Assembly: GCA_934525625.1 (NCBI GenBank)
Contig: CAKSZL010000003.1
Span: 227,912 to 291,911 of the forward strand
Direction: 5' to 3'
From: an uncultured Burkholderiaceae bacterium
GTDB taxonomy: Bacteria > Pseudomonadota > Gammaproteobacteria > Burkholderiales > Burkholderiaceae_B
DNA length: 64,000 bases
Shown: positions 1 through 10,046 of the stretch, piece by piece
How the letters are laid out: each line of letters opens with the position of its first letter
Numbering within the stretch: the stretch's first letter is position 1
Notes under the pieces: generated by a model
Seen by the model: the letters and a program-made list of their open reading frames with translations, nothing else
Databases searched by the model: none
What the model was told of the DNA's origin: nothing
Position numbers and translations under genes: made by a program

Positions 1-917
<917 letters not shown>

Positions 918-920
918 TTA

Positions 921-1289
921 TCAGCGGGGGTTCTTACAAAGCACCGGATCGATGCCTATGAGTTCTTTCTCGAGCTGGGCGATTTCTTCTTTCAGCGCTT
1001 CGTACTCGCCTACCTTGCGCCTGAGAAAATGCACCGTCAGCTCGGCTTTGCGCACCAGGCCGGCCGGCGTCAGCAAATAAGCGTATCCAGCCTTGTTCCG
1101 GCTGCTTTTGAAGTTGCGCATCTTGACCCAGCCCTTGTCGCTCAAGGCTCTCAGGCAATAGTTGGTCTTGCCTAGGCTGATGCCCAGCATATCGGCCAGC
1201 TCCCGCTGGCTGATGCTAGGGTTGGCTTCCAGCAGACGCATCACCTTGAGGTGGCTTTCGTCGTAAGAGGCTAGTTGGGAATTAGGCAT
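921..1289 (-). CDS. MarR-family EPS-associated transcriptional regulator
   Basis: A 122-residue protein. Residues about 10-70 form a winged helix (LLEANPSISQRELADMLGIS, then LRALSDKGWVKMRNF), with a long helix at the C-terminus (RRKVGEYEALKEEIAQLEKEL) likely used to dimerise. The pattern matches the short MarR-like regulators found at the head of exopolysaccharide and O-antigen clusters. I chose the ATG at 1289; a GTG at 1367 would add 26 residues unlike the family. It precedes wlbA on the same strand and probably controls that cluster. Confidence 0.75.
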   Translation of the reverse strand: MPNSQLASYDESHLKVMRLLEANPSISQRELADMLGISLGKTNYCLRALSDKGWVKMRNFKSSRNKAGYAYLLTPAGLVRKAELTVHFLRRKVGEYEALKEEIAQLEKELIGIDPVLCKNPR

Positions 1290-1706
1290 ACCGCAACGCA
1301 GCAAAATGTGTTCAAGCAATGAACGCCATGCTACCCGAGCGACGGTAATTTGCCTACCCCAGCCCACGTTCGGCTAAGCATTTCCCTTCGGGCGGACACC
1401 CCATGTTGTTACACGAAACGAAGCCCGCGGCCGGCAAGCAAACACTTCCAAAGCGTATGAATGTTACATTTAACATTAAGACATTCTCAATAATTTTTTG
1501 AAATACATGTAGATATTGTGGTTTTACGGCACAAGTTTTTGCTGCTCAATCAGGAGTGATCCCCCTAGCGCCCCGAAGCAGCAAGCCCCTCTTGCCGCCG
1601 GTCGAACGCGGTTTGCGCCGCTTGTGGCCTAAATACCGGCCAAGCCGCTACACTAAGGCGCAAAAAACCCTTTCCCCCTTGCGCGGCGCCGCCCGCCTAT
1701 CCACTC
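1290..1706. other. Intergenic region, AT-rich, divergent promoters likely
   Basis: No convincing gene. Between about 1455 and 1530 the sequence becomes markedly AT-rich (runs such as aataattttttgaaatac), unlike the GC-rich surroundings, as expected for promoters serving the leftward EPS regulator and the rightward hydroxyacid dehydrogenase. An open frame beginning at 1556 overlaps the dehydrogenase out of frame and has an Arg/Pro-rich shadow composition. Confidence 0.4.
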
Positions 1707-2870
1707 ATGACCGACCTTTCCCGCATCACCTGCATCAAAGACCTCGAAGACTTGGCCAAGCGGCGCGTACCGCGCATGTTCTACGACTATGCGGCGTCGG
1801 GCTCGTGGACGGAACAAACCTTGCATGCCAACGCGGCCGACTTCCAGCGCCTGCTGTTTCGCCAGCGCGTGGCGGTGGACATTTCCCAGCGCTCGATACG
1901 AAGCGCCATGCTGGGCCAGCCGGTGGCCATGCCGGTGGCTTTGGCGCCCACGGGGCTCACCGGCATGCAGCACGCCGACGGCGAGATCCTGGCGGCGCGC
2001 GCGGCGCATCGCTTCGGCGTGCCTTTCACGCTGTCCACGATGAGCATCTGCTCCATCGAGGACATCGCCACGCACGTGGGGCAGCCGTTCTGGTTTCAGT
2101 TGTACGTCATGCGCGACCACGAATTCATGCGCCAATTGATAGAGCGCGCCCGCGCCGCACGCTGCTCCGCGCTCGTCTTGACGCTGGATCTCCAGGTAAT
2201 GGGCCAGCGCCACCTCGACATCAAGAACGGCCTGAGCACGCCGCCCAAGCCCACGCTGCGCAACCTGCTGAACCTGGCGACCAAGCCGCGCTGGTGCCTG
2301 AACATGGCGCGCACGTCCCGACGCCAGTTCGGCAACATCGTCGGCCACGTCAAGGGGGTCGACGACATGTCCTCGCTGGCAAACTGGACGAACGAGCAAT
2401 TCGACGCCAGCCTGAACTGGAACGACGTGGCGCGCATCAAGGATTTATGGGGCGGCAAACTGGTGCTCAAGGGCATACTCGACCCAGAAGACGCCGAACA
2501 GGCCGTGCGCCACGGCGCGGACGCCATCGTGGTCTCCAACCACGGCGGCCGCCAGCTGGACGGCGCCCCCTCTTCCATCGACGCCCTGCCCGACGTGGTC
2601 TCCGCCGTAGGCGGGCGCACCGAAGTATGGCTGGACGGCGGCATCCGCAGCGGCCAAGACGTTTTGCGCGCACTGGCGCTGGGCGCCCACGCCACCATGA
2701 TAGGCCGCCCTTTCCTGTACGGCCTGGGCGCGGCCGGCGAAGCCGGCGTCACGCGCTGCCTGGAAATCATCGCCAAGGAGCTGGACCTCTCCCTGGCCTT
2801 CTGCGGCAAAACAAGCGTGGCTCAGGCGGATCGCGGCATACTGTACAAGGCCGGCGCGGCGCGGGAATAA
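1707..2870 (+). CDS. FMN-dependent alpha-hydroxy-acid dehydrogenase (lactate/mandelate dehydrogenase type)
   Basis: A 387-residue TIM-barrel flavoenzyme of the LldD/glycolate oxidase/mandelate dehydrogenase family, which oxidises a 2-hydroxyacid to the 2-oxoacid. Visible family motifs are FYDYAASGSWTEQT near the N-terminus, ALAPTGLTGMQH, WFQLYV, LTLDLQVMGQR, the active-site segment VVSNHGGRQLDGAPS with its catalytic histidine, and the phosphate-binding LDGGIRSGQDVLRALALGA. Length is usual for the family. No good ribosome binding site precedes the ATG. It stands next to an aromatic-type catabolic cluster and a LysR regulator, so the substrate may be an aromatic hydroxyacid rather than lactate; sequence alone does not decide. 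Confidence 0.85.
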   Translation: MTDLSRITCIKDLEDLAKRRVPRMFYDYAASGSWTEQTLHANAADFQRLLFRQRVAVDISQRSIRSAMLGQPVAMPVALAPTGLTGMQHADGEILAARAAHRFGVPFTLSTMSICSIEDIATHVGQPFWFQLYVMRDHEFMRQLIERARAARCSALVLTLDLQVMGQRHLDIKNGLSTPPKPTLRNLLNLATKPRWCLNMARTSRRQFGNIVGHVKGVDDMSSLANWTNEQFDASLNWNDVARIKDLWGGKLVLKGILDPEDAEQAVRHGADAIVVSNHGGRQLDGAPSSIDALPDVVSAVGGRTEVWLDGGIRSGQDVLRALALGAHATMIGRPFLYGLGAAGEAGVTRCLEIIAKELDLSLAFCGKTSVAQADRGILYKAGAARE

Positions 2871-2929
2871 ATAAATAGGTCGTCTCGCTCATCAAGGAAG
2901 CCGCCCACGCCTGAAGCTCAGGCAAAGCG

Positions 2930-3856
2930 CTACGCCACGCGCTCTTCGCCACCCTTGCCGTGCGCCGACAAAATACCGAACACCAGCGAGCGGAACCAGC
3001 GGTGGCCTGCGTCGTCGTTGTCGCGCGCATGCCAGTGCTGCTTGACGACGATGTCGGGCACCTCCAGCGGCAATTCGAACAGGTCGATCTCGGCCAGGCG
3101 CTCGAACAGGCGCGCCAGTTCTTCGGGGATGGTGGCGATGTAGTCCGAGCCGGCGACGATGGCCGGCACGGCCAGGATGTACGGGCATGCCAGGCCGGTT
3201 TTCAGCTCGCGCCCGCGCGCTCTGACCAATTGCCGCAGCAGCTCGTTCGTGCGCGTGGTGGCGCTGGCCAGCACGTGCGAGGCCGACACGAACGTCTCGA
3301 AATCCACCTGCGCGCCCCGTCCTTTGCGCCAGATGCCGATCAGCGGACGGCGGTACAGGGTTTGCTGATAGAGCGCGCCCTTGAGATGACCGAAGTAGCC
3401 CCAGGCCAGATCCAGTTTGCCGCTGTCCAGCAAGCTGCCAACCTCTTCCGGCTGTACGGCCATGGGTTCCACCCGAATTTGCGGCGCCTGGGTGCGCAGC
3501 GCCTTCAGCACCGGAGGCAAAGCCACCGTGCCGCCCATGTCCGTCATGCCGACGACGAAGGTGCGCTCGGCGCGCATGGGGTCGAACTCCCGCTTGTTCC
3601 AGATTTCCTCTTGAATCAAGGCCAAGGCGCGCCGCGCGCCCTGGGCCACGCGTTCCCCCTCGGGCGTGGGCGTCATGCGCGAACCGGTGCGCACGAACAA
3701 CTGGTCGCCGAAGCGCTCGCGCAGGCGGTTCAAGCCGTGGCTGGCCGCCGACTGCGTCAGGCCCAGGCGTTCGGCCGCGCGCGACACGCTGCCCTCGCGG
3801 TGCAGCGCATCCACCAGATACAAGAAATTCAGGTCTTGCGCGCTCGCTGTCGTCAT
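2930..3856 (-). CDS. LysR-family transcriptional regulator
   Basis: A 308-residue LysR protein. Residues about 5-62 form the winged helix-turn-helix (LYLVDALHREGSVSRAAERLGLT, then SHGLNRLRERFGDQLFVR), followed by a type 2 periplasmic-binding fold that senses an effector. The ATG at 3856 is chosen over a TTG four codons upstream. It is transcribed divergently from the FAD hydroxylase at 3978 across a 120-base AT-rich gap holding a perfect inverted repeat, the classical layout for a LysR activator of the neighbouring catabolic genes. The inducer is unknown. Confidence 0.88.
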   Translation of the reverse strand: MTTASAQDLNFLYLVDALHREGSVSRAAERLGLTQSAASHGLNRLRERFGDQLFVRTGSRMTPTPEGERVAQGARRALALIQEEIWNKREFDPMRAERTFVVGMTDMGGTVALPPVLKALRTQAPQIRVEPMAVQPEEVGSLLDSGKLDLAWGYFGHLKGALYQQTLYRRPLIGIWRKGRGAQVDFETFVSASHVLASATTRTNELLRQLVRARGRELKTGLACPYILAVPAIVAGSDYIATIPEELARLFERLAEIDLFELPLEVPDIVVKQHWHARDNDDAGHRWFRSLVFGILSAHGKGGEERVA

Positions 3857-3883
3857 CCCGATCCCCAACCCACCAAATAATGA

Positions 3884-3903
3884 ATTTTATACATATATAA
3901 AAT
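3884..3903. promoter_or_regulatory. Inverted repeat in the LysR/hydroxylase divergent promoter
   Basis: The arms ATTTTATA and TATAAAAT are perfect complements with a 4-base spacer (cata). The repeat sits between the divergent starts at 3856 and 3978 in an otherwise GC-rich area. It is the natural candidate for the LysR recognition site and may overlap the -10 element. Confidence 0.5.
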
Positions 3904-3977
3904 GAAATCCATTATATAGACACATACTCCTGCGCTGACCATACTGAGCCCCAATATCAAAAAGGCAGGAGACACGG

Positions 3978-5597
3978 ATGCAATACGATTGCGACGTCAT
4001 CGTGGTCGGCGGCGGGCCGGTGGGCTTGTATTTGGCGGCGGCGCTGGGCCAGCGCGGCGTATCGGTGCACGTATTCGACAACAAGGCCGGCACCAGCACC
4101 CACCCGGCGGCCAATGCCAACAGCGCGCGCACCATGGAGCACTTCCGGCGCCTGGGCGTGGCCGACGAAATTCGCGGCCTGGGCCTGCCCGGCGACCATC
4201 CCACCGACGTCGCTTACTTCACCCGCCTGTCGCGCCACGAACTGGCGCGGCTGCGCCTGCCTTCTTCCAACCAGGTACGGGCCCGCACCGGCTACCATGC
4301 CTTCACCTGGCCCACGCCCGAGCCGCTGCACCGCTGCTCGCAGCTCTACATCGAGCCCGTACTGCGGCGGGCCGCCGAGCAGCCGGCGCACAACCGCGTA
4401 CAGTACGACAGCACCGTCGTCGGCCTGACGCAAGACGAACAGCACGTTGCCGTCACGGTAGCCGATCCGCAAAGGCGCGAACGTACCGTGCGGGCGCGCT
4501 ACCTGGTGGGCTGCGACGGCCCGCGCAGCACAGTGCGCACCTTGTTGGGCTTGAGCTACGCCGGTACCGCGGGCGACAAGCGCGAATTCATGGGCGGGCG
4601 CATGGCCGCGGCCTATTTCAGCGCCCCCGGCCTGGCGGACGCCGTGCGCGGCGGCCCTGCCTGGCAGTACTGGACGCTGAACAACCAACAGCGCGCGCTG
4701 ATCATCTCGGTGGACGGACGCGGGCGCTTCATCATCAATATCCAGTTGCGCGAAGGCCAGCAGCCCGACGACGATGACGTGGGCCGGCGCATCGCCAACG
4801 CCATGGGCGCGGACATTCCTTTCGAGCTGATCAGCAATACCGCCTGGACGGCCGGCTTTGCGCTGGTGGCCGAAAAAATGCACGACGGCCGGGTATTCCT
4901 GGCCGGCGACGCCGCGCACCTGTTCACCCCCACGGGCGGCCTGGGCTACAACACCGGCATCGAAGACGCCGCCAACCTGGCCTGGAAGCTGGAAGCCATC
5001 ATCAAGGGCCAAGCCGGCCAGGGGCTGGCGGACAGCTACGAAGCCGAACGCCGCCCCGCCAGCCAACGCAATACCGAGTTCGCCCGCCAATTCGCCGACA
5101 GCATCGGCCACGTGCGCCTGCCCGCCGAGATCGAAGACGACAACGCCCAGGGCGACTTCGCCCGCCGCGCCGTGGGCGACTACCTGTTTCTGCACGCCAC
5201 GCGCGAGTTCGTGATTCCCGGCGTGCAGCTGGGCACGCGCTTCGAAGATTCGCCCATCGTCTCGGCCGAGCCTGGCAGCCCGCCGCCCGACACCGCCAAT
5301 CTATACCTGCCCTGCGGCCGCCCCGGCCACCGCGCGCCCCACGTCTGGATGCCCGACGGCAGTTCGCTGTACGACCACATGAGCCAGGGTTTCACCCTGC
5401 TCAAGCTGGGCGCCGCCGCGCGCGACGACGCTCCCGTGCCGGAAGGGCTGGCGGCGCTGGCGGTGAATTCCGACGAAGCGCGCGACCTTTACGGCGCCGA
5501 CTACGTGCTGGTGCGCCCCGACCTGCACATCGCCTGGCGCGGCGACTCGTCCGGGCCGGCGCTGCAAGCCGCCCTGGCGCGCTCGCTGGGCGCATGA
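3978..5597 (+). CDS. FAD-dependent aromatic hydroxylase (PheA/TfdB/MhpA-like)
   Basis: A 539-residue group A flavoprotein monooxygenase. The N-terminal dinucleotide-binding motif is VVGGGPVGLYLAAALGQRG, the middle DG motif is LVGCDGPRSTVR at about residue 178, and the second FAD motif is FLAGDAAHLFTPTGGLGYN at about residue 308, followed by EDAANLAWKLEA. A thioredoxin-like C-terminal region follows, as in phenol hydroxylases. The family uses NAD(P)H and oxygen to hydroxylate a phenolic ring. A good ribosome site (aggaga) precedes the ATG. With the downstream extradiol dioxygenase and fumarylacetoacetate-hydrolase-like enzyme it can supply hydroxylation, ring cleavage and hydrolysis. Substrate not determinable here. 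Confidence 0.85.
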   Translation: MQYDCDVIVVGGGPVGLYLAAALGQRGVSVHVFDNKAGTSTHPAANANSARTMEHFRRLGVADEIRGLGLPGDHPTDVAYFTRLSRHELARLRLPSSNQVRARTGYHAFTWPTPEPLHRCSQLYIEPVLRRAAEQPAHNRVQYDSTVVGLTQDEQHVAVTVADPQRRERTVRARYLVGCDGPRSTVRTLLGLSYAGTAGDKREFMGGRMAAAYFSAPGLADAVRGGPAWQYWTLNNQQRALIISVDGRGRFIINIQLREGQQPDDDDVGRRIANAMGADIPFELISNTAWTAGFALVAEKMHDGRVFLAGDAAHLFTPTGGLGYNTGIEDAANLAWKLEAIIKGQAGQGLADSYEAERRPASQRNTEFARQFADSIGHVRLPAEIEDDNAQGDFARRAVGDYLFLHATREFVIPGVQLGTRFEDSPIVSAEPGSPPPDTANLYLPCGRPGHRAPHVWMPDGSSLYDHMSQGFTLLKLGAAARDDAPVPEGLAALAVNSDEARDLYGADYVLVRPDLHIAWRGDSSGPALQAALARSLGA

Positions 5598-5761
5598 CGA
5601 ACGCAAGAGAGCACGAATGCCCCGCGCCGCGCCTTCGGCCAGCGAGCGGCATGCCGCTCGGATGCTTTCCGCCGCCTGAGAGATTCAAGCAATAGCGCAA
5701 ACGCGACAAGCGACGAAGCGATAAGCAAGACAAAACCACAGACAAGACACAAGGAGACAAG

Positions 5762-6937
5762 ATGTTTACACCAAGCAAATTCAAACTGGCCGCCTTGGCC
5801 ATGGGCCTGGCGGCCTGCTCCGCCACGATGGCGGCCGAGCCGTTGAAAGTGGGGCTGGTGCTGCCCATGTCCGGCGTGTTCTCCTCTTACGGCAAGCAGA
5901 TAGAACGCGGCGTGAACCTGTACCTGCAGGAAAACGGCGATACCTTCGCCGGGCGCAAGGTGCAGGTTATCGTGAAAGACGACACCGGCGCCGCGCCGGA
6001 AGTTACCAAGCGCGTCGCGCAAGAGCTGCTGGTGCGCGACAAGGTGGACATCCTGGCCGGCTTCGGCATGACGCCCGGCGCCATGGCCACCGCGCCGCTG
6101 GCCACGAACGCCAAGATTCCCATGGTCGTGATGAACGCCGGCACGTCCATCCTGACGGAAAAATCCCCCTATATCCTGCGCACCTCGGCCGCGGTCGCAC
6201 AATACACCGCGCCGCTGGGCCCGTGGAGCGTCAATAAAGGCATGAAGAAAGCCTATACGCTGGTGGCCGATTTCGGCCCCGGTCACGACGCCGAGCGCTA
6301 CTTCACCGAAAGCTATACCGCCGCGGGCGGCGAAATCGTGGGCGCCATCCGCGTGCCCGTGCAAAACCCCGACTTCGCCCCCTTCCTGCAACGCATCAAG
6401 GACGGCAAACCCGACGTGGTGTTTTTGTTCCTGCCCGCCGGCGAAGCGGTTACCGCTTTCCTGAAAGGCTTCAACGAACGCAACCTGGCCGGCGAAGGCA
6501 TACGCATCGTCGCCACCGGCGACTTGACCAACGAAGACACCGTGGACGCGCTGGGCGACGCGGCGCTGGGCGTGGTCACCGCCCACCACTATTCCGAAAC
6601 CCACGACTCGCCCGAAAACAAAGCCTATACCCAGGCCTACTACAAGGCCTATGACAACGAGCGGCCCAACTTCATGTCCGTCGGCGGGTACGACGGCATG
6701 CGCCTGATCCATGAAGCCCTGAACAAGACCAAGGGCGACGCATCGGGCGAAGCCTTCATCGAAGCCGCGCGCGGCTTGTCCTTCGTCAGCCCGCGCGGCC
6801 CCGTCGCCATCGACCCGGAAACCCGCGACATCAACCAGACCATCTACATCCGCACGGTCGAGCGCGACGGCAAGCGGCTGGTCAACACCGAGATCGACGA
6901 CTCGCTGAAGAACTACCGCGATCCGGGCAAGAAATAA
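5762..6937 (+). CDS. ABC transporter periplasmic substrate-binding protein (LivK-like)
   Basis: A 391-residue type 1 periplasmic-binding protein with a signal peptide (about residues 1-25, ending near ATMAAEPLKVG). The body begins LKVGLVLPMSGVFSSYG and includes the branched-chain-amino-acid-type segments VKDDTGAAPEVTKRVAQEL and GYDGMRLIHEALNKT. Such proteins beside aromatic degradation genes often bind aromatic acids rather than leucine. No permease or ATPase gene is adjacent, so it must pair with components elsewhere. A strong ribosome site (aaggaga) precedes the start. Confidence 0.87.
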   Translation: MFTPSKFKLAALAMGLAACSATMAAEPLKVGLVLPMSGVFSSYGKQIERGVNLYLQENGDTFAGRKVQVIVKDDTGAAPEVTKRVAQELLVRDKVDILAGFGMTPGAMATAPLATNAKIPMVVMNAGTSILTEKSPYILRTSAAVAQYTAPLGPWSVNKGMKKAYTLVADFGPGHDAERYFTESYTAAGGEIVGAIRVPVQNPDFAPFLQRIKDGKPDVVFLFLPAGEAVTAFLKGFNERNLAGEGIRIVATGDLTNEDTVDALGDAALGVVTAHHYSETHDSPENKAYTQAYYKAYDNERPNFMSVGGYDGMRLIHEALNKTKGDASGEAFIEAARGLSFVSPRGPVAIDPETRDINQTIYIRTVERDGKRLVNTEIDDSLKNYRDPGKK

Positions 6938-7032
6938 GCGCTGCGGCCCGGCGACGGCCAACGCCGCCCGCCGGACAGCCCGACGCTATCATCATGACTC
7001 CACCATTTACCGTTTTTTGAGGAACCCTAACG

Positions 7033-7869
7033 ATGAAACTGCTACGCCATGGCCCGATAGGCGCCGAAAAGCCCGGCGCGCTCGACGCCCAGGGCCGCCC
7101 GCGCGACCTCTCCCTGTTGATACCCGACTTCACGCCCGAATGGATGGCGCCGGAAAAGCTCCAGGCCCTGCAAGCCATCGATCTGGAAAAAATGCCGCTG
7201 GTGGCCGAAGGCTCGCGCCTGGGCGCGCCGGTGGCCGGTACGCGCCAGTTCATCGCCATCGGCCTGAACTACCGCAAGCACGCCGAAGAAGCCGGCATGG
7301 AAATTCCCGCCGAGCCCGTCGTTTTCAACAAGGCCTTGACCTCGCTCAGCGGCCCCAATGACGACATCGTCATGCCAGACGATTCGCAAGCGCTGGACTG
7401 GGAAATCGAGCTGGGCTTCGTCATAGGCGCCACGGCGCGCAACGTGTCCGAGCAAGACGCCCTCAAGCATGTCGCCGGCTACGTGCTGGCCAACGACGTC
7501 TCGGAACGCGACTGGCAAGCCAAGCGCAACGGCCAGTGGATGAAAGGCAAGAGCTTCGACAGCTTCGGCCCCATCGGCCCCTGGCTGCTGACCAGCGACG
7601 AACTGCCCGACCCGCAGACGCTGAATATGGAGCTCAAGGTCAATGGCGAAACACGCCAGAACAGCAGCACGGCCGACATGATCTTTCCGGTGGCCTATCT
7701 GGTTTCCTACCTCAGCCAATTCATGACGCTGCTGCCCGGCGACCTCGTCATCACCGGCACGCCCTCCGGCGTGGGCCTGGGCATGAAGCCGCCGCAATAC
7801 CTGAAGAAAGGCGACGTCGTCACCCTGTCCATGGACAAGCTGGGTTCGCAGACGCAGAAAGTCGTCTAA
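7033..7869 (+). CDS. Fumarylacetoacetate hydrolase family protein
   Basis: A 278-residue enzyme of the FAH/HpcE family. The metal-binding acidic residues are visible in DWEIELGFVIG (E-x-E) and in ANDVSERDWQ (Asp), followed by GKSFDSFGPIGPWLLT and VITGTPSGVGLGMKPPQYL, all hallmarks of 2-oxo-acid hydrolases and hydratases such as ureidoglycolate lyase-like and acylpyruvase proteins. The N-terminal extension (MKLLRHGPIGAEKPGALD) is typical of the bacterial branch. Its place between the binding protein and the extradiol dioxygenase fits hydrolysis of a ring-cleavage product. Confidence 0.87.
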   Translation: MKLLRHGPIGAEKPGALDAQGRPRDLSLLIPDFTPEWMAPEKLQALQAIDLEKMPLVAEGSRLGAPVAGTRQFIAIGLNYRKHAEEAGMEIPAEPVVFNKALTSLSGPNDDIVMPDDSQALDWEIELGFVIGATARNVSEQDALKHVAGYVLANDVSERDWQAKRNGQWMKGKSFDSFGPIGPWLLTSDELPDPQTLNMELKVNGETRQNSSTADMIFPVAYLVSYLSQFMTLLPGDLVITGTPSGVGLGMKPPQYLKKGDVVTLSMDKLGSQTQKVV

Positions 7870-8090
7870 GCGTCCGGAATTCGGGCGCCCGCCTGGCAAG
7901 CGCGCGCCCGCGCCATGACTGGCAAAGCCGCCCGCGACTCATCTTTCGATGCCATCCGCAATACCCGTCTACGCCAACGGCCAGCGCCGATGGCGCGGCG
8001 GTTTGCCGCCCGAACTCAGCCATTCGGCAACCGCAAAAGAAGCAAGCCGGGCAAGAAAGCACGGCCCCAAGCACTCAGGAGACAAACGAC

Positions 8091-9056
8091 ATGCCTACCG
8101 ATGCCACCACTCCCGCCCCTGCGTCGCGACGCCCAGGCGTTCTGGCCGTCCACTCCATCCACGAGTTCGTCTTCAGCGTTCCCGACCTGGAAGAGGCACG
8201 CCATTTCTACCAGAGCTTCGGTCTGGACGTGCGCCGCGAAGGCGGCATGCTGGCGCTTTACACTCATGGGCATCCCCATCGCTGGGCGCGCATCTTCCAA
8301 TCGGGCTCGCATAAACGCCTGCAATGGATCACCTGGGGCATCTTCGCCGACGACCTGCCCGCCTTCCAGGCGCGGCTGCGGGGCCAGGGGGTCGAGCGCA
8401 TCAGCCCCCCTCCCCAAGCGCACGACGAAATCGGGCTGTGGTTTCTGGGCCCCGACGGCATGCCGCAGCAACTGAAGCCGGCGGAAAAATGCTCGCCCAG
8501 CGCCAAGGCGCCGCGACTGCTGGACCCCGAACACACCGGCCGGGGCCGCGCGCCGCAACGCAGCCAGGTCAAGCATGTGCGCCCGCGCCATCTGTCGCAC
8601 ATACTGACTTTCTGCGCCGACGTGGACGCCGGTCTGGCTTTCTACGAAAATGTGCTGGGCCTGCGCCTGGCGGATCGCTCCGGCTCCATCATCGCCTTCA
8701 TCCACACCCCGCACGGCAGCGACCACCACCTGATCGCACTGGCCAAATCCGACGGCTACGGCCTGCACCACAGCAGTTGGGACGTAGCCTCTTTCGACGA
8801 CATCGGCCTGGGCTCGCAGCAAATGCGCGAAGCCGGTTTCGAGCAAGGCTGGGGCCTGGGCCGGCACGTGCTGGGTTCAAACTATTTCCGCTACGTGCGC
8901 GACCCCTGGGGCAGCTACGCCGAGTATTCCTTCGACATAGATTATGTTCCCGCCGACCACGACTGGCCCAGCGGCGACTACCCGCCCGAAGATTCGCTCT
9001 ACGTCTGGGGGCCGGACGTACCGGGTGATTTCGTCACGAACTACGAGCTTGCTTGA
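8091..9056 (+). CDS. Two-domain VOC-family extradiol ring-cleavage dioxygenase
   Basis: A 321-residue protein with two vicinal-oxygen-chelate modules (about residues 15-135 and 160-300). The C-terminal module carries the likely metal ligands: His in RHLSHILTF, His in GYGLHHSSWDV and Glu in GSYAEYSFDIDY, the 2-His-1-carboxylate facial triad of type I extradiol dioxygenases. The ATG at 8091 follows a clear caggaga site; open frame upstream overlaps the previous gene out of frame. It ends the catabolic row and probably opens the ring of the hydroxylated product. Confidence 0.85.
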   Translation: MPTDATTPAPASRRPGVLAVHSIHEFVFSVPDLEEARHFYQSFGLDVRREGGMLALYTHGHPHRWARIFQSGSHKRLQWITWGIFADDLPAFQARLRGQGVERISPPPQAHDEIGLWFLGPDGMPQQLKPAEKCSPSAKAPRLLDPEHTGRGRAPQRSQVKHVRPRHLSHILTFCADVDAGLAFYENVLGLRLADRSGSIIAFIHTPHGSDHHLIALAKSDGYGLHHSSWDVASFDDIGLGSQQMREAGFEQGWGLGRHVLGSNYFRYVRDPWGSYAEYSFDIDYVPADHDWPSGDYPPEDSLYVWGPDVPGDFVTNYELA

Positions 9057-9077
9057 AAGGTGTAGTCATTTCTTCCG

Positions 9078-9239
9078 CTACTTACGCAACATGCCGCCAA
9101 GTATGGACAATACTGCCAGCACCAGGAAGACGAAAAACAGTATTTTGGCGATGCCCGCCGCGCCGGCGGCAATGCCGCCAAAGCCCAGCACGGCGGCGAT
9201 GATCGCGATGACGAAAAAAACGGCAGCGTAATAAAGCAT
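9078..9239 (-). CDS. DUF1328 small membrane protein
   Basis: A 53-residue protein with two hydrophobic helices (about residues 4-22 and 32-49) separated by the glycine/alanine-rich turn [13 protein letters not shown], beginning MLYYAAVFF and ending GGMLRK. This is the DUF1328/YtjA pattern, a stress-associated inner-membrane protein of unknown role. A ribosome site (aggagaagc) precedes the ATG. It lies 54 bases downstream of the CsbD gene on the same strand, a pairing frequent in proteobacteria, and is convergent with the dioxygenase gene. Confidence 0.8.
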   Translation of the reverse strand: MLYYAAVFFVIAIIAAVLGFGGIAAGAAGIAKILFFVFLVLAVLSILGGMLRK

Positions 9240-9293
9240 GGCGCTTCTCCTTTTTTGGCTACTTGAGTTTATTCACGTGAGTCCAAGAAACGA

Positions 9294-9494
9294 TCACTGG
9301 TTGCGATCGAAGAAATCCCGCACTTCTTTTTCCGCCTGTTCTTTCGTTTTGCCGTAACGCTCTTGAATCAAGCCGGCCAAGCGCTCGGCATTGCCCTCCA
9401 CTCGGGTCAGTTCGTCATCGGTCAAGTCGCCCCATGCGGCCTTGGCCTTACCCGTCAACTGCTTCCATTTGCCAGCAATGATGTCGTTATTCAT
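9294..9494 (-). CDS. CsbD-family stress protein
   Basis: A 66-residue hydrophilic protein starting MNNDIIAGKWKQLTGKAKAAW and containing LTDDELTRVEGNAERLAGLIQ, which is the CsbD consensus. The family is induced by general stress; its biochemical role is unknown. A ribosome site (agaggca) precedes the start, and the gene probably forms an operon with the DUF1328 gene. Confidence 0.9.
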   Translation of the reverse strand: MNNDIIAGKWKQLTGKAKAAWGDLTDDELTRVEGNAERLAGLIQERYGKTKEQAEKEVRDFFDRNQ

Positions 9495-9789
9495 GCATGC
9501 CTCTTTCTAGCTTATGCGAATGCGGAGCCATGGCCTATGAACCGCCGCATTCGTCGTTCTCGTGGATACTGATCAGCCTGATTTCACTCTAGACGGGCTA
9601 CGAAATACTGTCAAATCAAGCGGTTAGTATTTGTAAACCTAGACTCCCGCCCGGTTTCCCCGTTTTTGCCAATGGACACGAGCGCCGCTCTCGCCGTCCG
9701 CAAATTTACAATTTGCCAGACATGGCCGTCATTCATGAAGGGAACGCCACCGGGAAAACCGGCAAGCTGCGCAGGCTGCAGACGCAAAA
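9495..9789. other. Intergenic region upstream of csbD-like gene
   Basis: Nearly 300 bases without a credible gene. It must hold the csbD promoter, and a short frame in it has no recognisable product. The right end carries the tRNA-Val terminator. Confidence 0.35.
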
Positions 9790-9818
9790 AAGGCACTTAG
9801 CGATTAACCAAGTGCCTT
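9790..9818 (-). terminator. Intrinsic terminator of tRNA-Val
   Basis: Read on the minus strand, arms AAGGCACTT and AAGTGCCTT enclose an 11-base loop and are followed by a run of T. It lies 34 bases beyond the 3' end of the tRNA. Confidence 0.75.
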
Positions 9819-9852
9819 CGATGCGAACGCCTGATGATGTCTATGCAATGAA

Positions 9853-9928
9853 TGGTGGGTGCTACAGGGGTCGAACCTGTGACCTACGCCTTGTAAGGGC
9901 GCCGCTCTACCAACTGAGCTAAGCACCC
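9853..9928 (-). tRNA. tRNA-Val (anticodon TAC)
   Basis: On the minus strand a 76-base cloverleaf begins GGGTGCT and ends AGCACCC-A-CCA, with the CCA encoded. The D arm is GCTC...GAGC, the anticodon arm is GCGCC/GGCGT around the loop CTTACAA, and the T arm contains GGTTCGACCCC. Anticodon TAC reads valine. Confidence 0.95.
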
Positions 9929-10046
9929 CTTATACGGCGGTCTTGTTCAAGCCGCGGGGCCTACTCATCGCAAAAGCGGTGTGCATTATAGCCTACCGCC
10001 CGAACATGGGCAAACGGGCGACCCAGCCGCCCATTTGCAGGTGTCT

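Noticed and set aside
1556..2878. A 440-codon frame overlapping the hydroxyacid dehydrogenase.
   Set aside because: Composition is Arg/Pro/His-rich and it is out of frame with a clear FMN-enzyme gene.
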